This document shows positions 60,938-64,000 of a stretch of 64,000 nt of DNA, in pieces. Each line of letters starts with the position of its first letter. Within the stretch, counting starts at the first letter, position 1. The DNA comes from Sulfurospirillum diekertiae (lineage in GTDB: Bacteria > Campylobacterota > Campylobacteria > Campylobacterales > Sulfurospirillaceae). The notes under the pieces were generated by a model. It did not search any database. It saw nothing but the letters and a program-made list of their open reading frames with translations, and was not told the origin of the DNA. The stretch covers positions 2,480,001 through 2,544,000 of the forward strand of contig NZ_CP023275.1 in assembly GCF_002309535.1 (NCBI RefSeq), read 5' to 3'. The translations under genes were made by a program, and so were the position numbers.

Positions 60938-61815
60938 GCTCTCTCCTTTGTCTCATCTTCTTGCGTGCGCAGTGCCTCTATTAAGGCTGCACTGAGGATT
61001 AAAAATCCACCGATATATTCTCTCAAATCCATCGTTTCACCTGCAATGATGGTTGCCGAAATGGCTGCAGTAATCAGCTCCATAATGATAATAATAGACG
61101 AACGCCCTGCTTCCATGTGGGTCACGCCCCATTGTGAACCGATATTGGCGAGAAGTAACCAAATCAGCGCATACGCTCCTAATGCTCCCCACGCATTCAT
61201 CCCAACATTTACAAAAAAAGGCTCAATATGTCCTAAGAGTAAAAGAGCTGCTAACGCAAAACAACCGTAAAACATCGCCCCTATTTTTGAAGCAATAGGC
61301 ACGCTTTGCGCAAAACGAAAAAGCAGGTTGTTAAGCGCGAATAAAAGTCCTGAAAGAAGTGCCAACGCATCTATCCATGAAGGCGGTGTCTCAAAGATTT
61401 TAAAGCCCCCTAAAATTAAAAAAGCTCCCAAAATTGCGGCAGTAACACCAACCCAACGCCACCTATCAATGCGCTCTTTTAAAAAAAAGTATCCTCCCAA
61501 AACGCCCCATACCGGTAAAAGATAAAAAAGTACCATCACCCGAATCACTTCACCATTAATGAGGGCATAAGTAAACGTCAGGTTTGCCCCTCCACCGAAT
61601 AAGGCAATCCAAAACATCACGTTTCGATGTTTCCACCCTAAAGCTCTTTGCTTCCAAAGCTGCGGACTCATGACCATAGCAATGATGCCATAAGCTCCAA
61701 AACTCAAAGCAATACCCTGTATCCCCATCGCATTGATGGCTTTTAAGGGAAGCCATGATAGTCCCCATAAAATAGAAGCCCCAAGTAAAATGATGACGGG
61801 AAGGTAGCCTTTCAT
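60934..61815 (-). CDS. EamA/DMT family transporter
   Basis: A 293-aa protein with ten membrane helices in two repeats (LLGASILWGLSWLPLKAIN; WLLLANIGSQWGVTHMEAGRSSIIIIMELITAAIS). Metabolite exporter or importer; its place inside the urea operon suggests transport of urea or a related amide, but that is inference. Confidence 0.88.
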   Translation of the reverse strand: MKGYLPVIILLGASILWGLSWLPLKAINAMGIQGIALSFGAYGIIAMVMSPQLWKQRALGWKHRNVMFWIALFGGGANLTFTYALINGEVIRVMVLFYLLPVWGVLGGYFFLKERIDRWRWVGVTAAILGAFLILGGFKIFETPPSWIDALALLSGLLFALNNLLFRFAQSVPIASKIGAMFYGCFALAALLLLGHIEPFFVNVGMNAWGALGAYALIWLLLANIGSQWGVTHMEAGRSSIIIIMELITAAISATIIAGETMDLREYIGGFLILSAALIEALRTQEDETKERA

Positions 61816-61825
61816 AGATTTTCCC

Positions 61826-64000
61826 TTACCCTTTTAAAGGCTCTAAAATGAAAAGTTGTTTGCCTGCATAAATACTCTCACCCTCTTCGCACAAAATGTC
61901 GACAATCACGCCATCTTCTGGCGATTCGATTTCGACTTCCATCTTCATCGACTCGACGATGGCTAAAGCTTCACCCTCTTTGACGTGATCGCCCACTTTG
62001 GCTAAAATCTTCCATAGATTGCCTTGAATTGGAGCTTCAACGGCTTCTTTATCGTCATCAATCACCACAGAAGCACTCTCATCGTGGTGCTCTTCGTGTG
62101 CGCTTTGTGAGGTAAAATTGGCAAGACCCGTGCGCTCCCACATGGTGCGTTCTTCTTCAAATGCGTTTTGTTGCGTGGCTTTAAAAGCTTTAATCGTGCT
62201 CTCATTTTCTTCTAAAAATGCTTGGTATTTTTTAAGGCTAAACGTCGTCTCTTCAATGCGCAGCTTAGCGCGTCCTCGTGGGAAATCCTCACGCAAACGC
62301 AGTAACTCTTCCGCACTCACTTCGTAAAAACGGATTTGGTCAAAAAAGCGCAATAACCAAGGTTTGCCTTCTGTAAAATCTTCGGTTTGACGGTGGCGAT
62401 TCCACATTTGAACCGTGCGCCCTACAAACTGATAACCTCCCGGCCCTTCCATGCCGTACACGCACATGTATGCCCCACCAATGCCCACCGCATTTTCAGG
62501 TGTCCATGTTCGGGCGGGATTGTATTTAGTCGTGACCAAGCGGTGCCTTGGATCAAGCGGTGTCGCCACAGGAGCGCCCAGATAAACATCGCCCAGCCCC
62601 ATAACCAAATAGCTCGCTTCAAACAAAATGCGCTTCACCTCATCAATGCTCTCTAAACCGTTGATACGACGGATAAATTCTATATTGCTCGGACACCACG
62701 GAGCGTCAGGTCGAACGATTTTCATATACTTATCAATCGCAATGCGTGTTTGTTCATCATCCCATGAAAGCGGTAAATGCACAATGCGCGCAGGCACTTC
62801 AATATCTTCAATCGACGGTAAAGAGAGCTCTAAGCGTTGTACCGTTTGCATCAATGCCTCACGGTTGCACAGCCGTGGATTAAAATGAATTTGCAAGGAA
62901 CGAATCCCCGGGGTTAATTCAATCACACCCTTAATATTGGCATCCATAACGGCTTGCATCAGCACATGTATACGAAAACGCAAGCTAATATCGAGTTGCA
63001 TTTCACCGTATTCGATCAGTAAGTTACTATCTCCTGATTGGCGAAAGGTCACGCTCGGTAAAAGCACACTACTCTCATCGTGATACAAAATAGGCGAGCC
63101 TATTTCTTTTTCGTGGAGCATTGAGCGTTCATCGTATGTGGAAAGAGAGGCTATCGCCTCCTCTTGCAACCGAAGCATTTGCATCGCTTCATCATGGCAG
63201 ATAGGCACAAACGTGATGGTGTCTCTCGCGCGCAACTGTCCTATCTTCCAAAGCTCTGCACTCACAATCGTCACAGGACAGACAAAACCGCCTAAACTTG
63301 GTCCATCAGGCCCTAAAATGACGGGCATATCACCCGTAAAATCCACTGCACCTATGGCATAGGCGGTATCGTGAATATTAGACGGATGCAACCCTGCTTC
63401 TCCCCCATCACTGCGCGCCCATGAAGGTTTAGGGCCTATGAGTCTCACTCCCGTGCGATTGGAGTTATAATGCACTTCCCAACATGCTTCGAAAAAGGCT
63501 TTGATATCTTCATCCGTAAAAAAATCAGGTGCGCCATGCGGTCCATACAACACCCCAATGCGCCACTCATTTCCAAACGCTCTATAAGGTGTCATGGCTT
63601 CAAAATGGGCATCCTTGGCAACCATTGCATCGACATGCAAAACGTCTCCTGCAAGCAAAGCTCTTCCCGCATGCCCTCCAAAAAGACCAAGTGAAAAGGT
63701 AGAACGGCTGCCAAGATACAAAGGTACATCAATGCCCCCTCGAACGGCAAGGTAGGTTCGAAAGCCTTTAGTGTGCACTTTTTTAAGTTTTAAAACACTC
63801 CCAGCTTTTACATGTAACGCTTGGTTCATCCCCACTTTAATGCCATCTAAAAAAGCATCAATCACCGCACCACACAACGCAATCACCCCTTCGTAATTAA
63901 ACCGAAGCGTAGGCCCCGCAATGGCAATCTCAAATCCTGCGGCATCTTCACTATTGCCCACAAGGGCATTGGCATAGCGAAAACTGAGATTATCAAATGG
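61826..64000 (-). CDS. Urea carboxylase, C-terminal part (N-terminus off the right edge)
   Basis: Biotin-dependent enzyme carboxylating urea to allophanate. In the window, from the right edge: a KipA/CT_A_B region ([22 protein letters not shown]), the KipI/CT_C_D region ([28 protein letters not shown]) and the biotin-lipoyl domain with biotin-Lys in [15 protein letters not shown]. The frame is open to the edge, and the biotin carboxylase part should lie further right. It heads the operon carboxylase, transporter, allophanate hydrolase. Confidence 0.9.
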   Translation of the reverse strand, partial: PFDNLSFRYANALVGNSEDAAGFEIAIAGPTLRFNYEGVIALCGAVIDAFLDGIKVGMNQALHVKAGSVLKLKKVHTKGFRTYLAVRGGIDVPLYLGSRSTFSLGLFGGHAGRALLAGDVLHVDAMVAKDAHFEAMTPYRAFGNEWRIGVLYGPHGAPDFFTDEDIKAFFEACWEVHYNSNRTGVRLIGPKPSWARSDGGEAGLHPSNIHDTAYAIGAVDFTGDMPVILGPDGPSLGGFVCPVTIVSAELWKIGQLRARDTITFVPICHDEAMQMLRLQEEAIASLSTYDERSMLHEKEIGSPILYHDESSVLLPSVTFRQSGDSNLLIEYGEMQLDISLRFRIHVLMQAVMDANIKGVIELTPGIRSLQIHFNPRLCNREALMQTVQRLELSLPSIEDIEVPARIVHLPLSWDDEQTRIAIDKYMKIVRPDAPWCPSNIEFIRRINGLESIDEVKRILFEASYLVMGLGDVYLGAPVATPLDPRHRLVTTKYNPARTWTPENAVGIGGAYMCVYGMEGPGGYQFVGRTVQMWNRHRQTEDFTEGKPWLLRFFDQIRFYEVSAEELLRLREDFPRGRAKLRIEETTFSLKKYQAFLEENESTIKAFKATQQNAFEEERTMWERTGLANFTSQSAHEEHHDESASVVIDDDKEAVEAPIQGNLWKILAKVGDHVKEGEALAIVESMKMEVEIESPEDGVIVDILCEEGESIYAGKQLFILEPLKG

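Larger units (their letters stand above)
2489..63815. repeat. Dispersed palindrome family TTTACATGTAAA (about 39 copies across the window)
   Basis: Copies with core TACATGTA counted by eye, core ACATGT starting at 2492, 4105, 6845, 9112, 10909, 12150, 14840, 15390, 16362, 21089, 23211, 28092, 28346, 28451, 28924, 30492, 32450, 34625, 35353, 35609, 39175, 39526, 39854, 40323, 40608, 42655, 44106, 45577, 47016, 49592, 49694, 51195, 55141, 55259, 55992, 57314, 59226, 60921 and 63810. All but two (12150, 49694) extend to TTACATGTAA. Many lie inside genes and most often read LHVK, elsewhere FTC or ITC. Some between genes supply a Shine-Dalgarno (35597, 55129, 57302). No protein is known to me for this motif. 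Confidence 0.85.

Noticed and set aside
1-64000. CRISPR array, prophage or insertion sequence
   Set aside because: No spaced direct repeats, transposase, integrase or phage structural genes were seen. The dispersed palindromes have no regular spacing and no flanking repeats.

Overview
The window reads as a chromosomal segment of a Campylobacterota (Epsilonproteobacteria) genome, most likely Sulfurospirillum or a close relative. The pointers are a moderately AT-rich composition, a selenocysteine formate dehydrogenase operon in the Campylobacter order (FdhA/B/C, twin-arginine small protein, TorD-like chaperone, ferredoxin protein) beside selA and selB, an ArsS-type sensor kinase, a ModE regulator and a low-GC DEAD-box helicase. 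I see no rRNA, tRNA, CRISPR array, insertion sequence or prophage.

Layout. (1) 1-10.6 kb is a ModE-centred locus. A leftward operon exbB-exbD-tonB-truncated globin-luciferase-like monooxygenase-binding protein-FecCD permease diverges from modE, and a rightward set follows with a second globin, a second binding protein, a radical SAM/binding-protein fusion and a methyltransferase. Three 24-bp ModE-like boxes lie in front of these units and a fourth lies in front of the formate dehydrogenase accessory genes. I infer a molybdenum/tungsten-linked TonB uptake and intracellular processing system of unknown ligand. (2) 10.6-14.9 kb holds a Mop protein and a sulfate ABC transporter operon preceded by a 21-aa leader peptide ending in CLMCC, a likely cysteine attenuator. 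(3) 15-16.3 kb: CrcB, DUF190, DoxX. (4) 16.5-30.4 kb: formate dehydrogenase, a three-gene binding-protein/kinase/regulator sensor system, SelA and SelB. (5) 30.5-40.5 kb: assorted genes (PsiE-like, MarR with its YceI target, pirin, CDGSH protein, HD hydrolase, DsbC-like, PAS, an OmpR/ArsS two-component pair, DJ-1). (6) 40.6-51.6 kb: two convergent operons forming an aryl-polyene-like type II fatty-acid/polyketide cluster. (7) 51.8-64 kb: RNA helicase with a long leader, LysE exporter, MerT/MerP-like pair, twin-arginine transglutaminase, D12 adenine methylase, CheY and a urea carboxylase/allophanate hydrolase operon running off the right edge.

Across the whole window the palindrome TTTACATGTAAA or its core recurs about 39 times, inside genes (usually read as Leu-His-Val-Lys) and between them. 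It behaves like a highly iterated palindrome (HIP1-like) and is the strongest signal not explained by the genes. A second, rarer family of intergenic hairpins with changing stems and a constant AGCTTTGC loop is seen at three sites.

How the parts fit: ModE links molybdate status to the 1-10 kb locus and to the molybdo/tungsto-selenoprotein formate dehydrogenase; SelA/SelB supply its selenocysteine; the sensor triad beside it probably tunes formate respiration.
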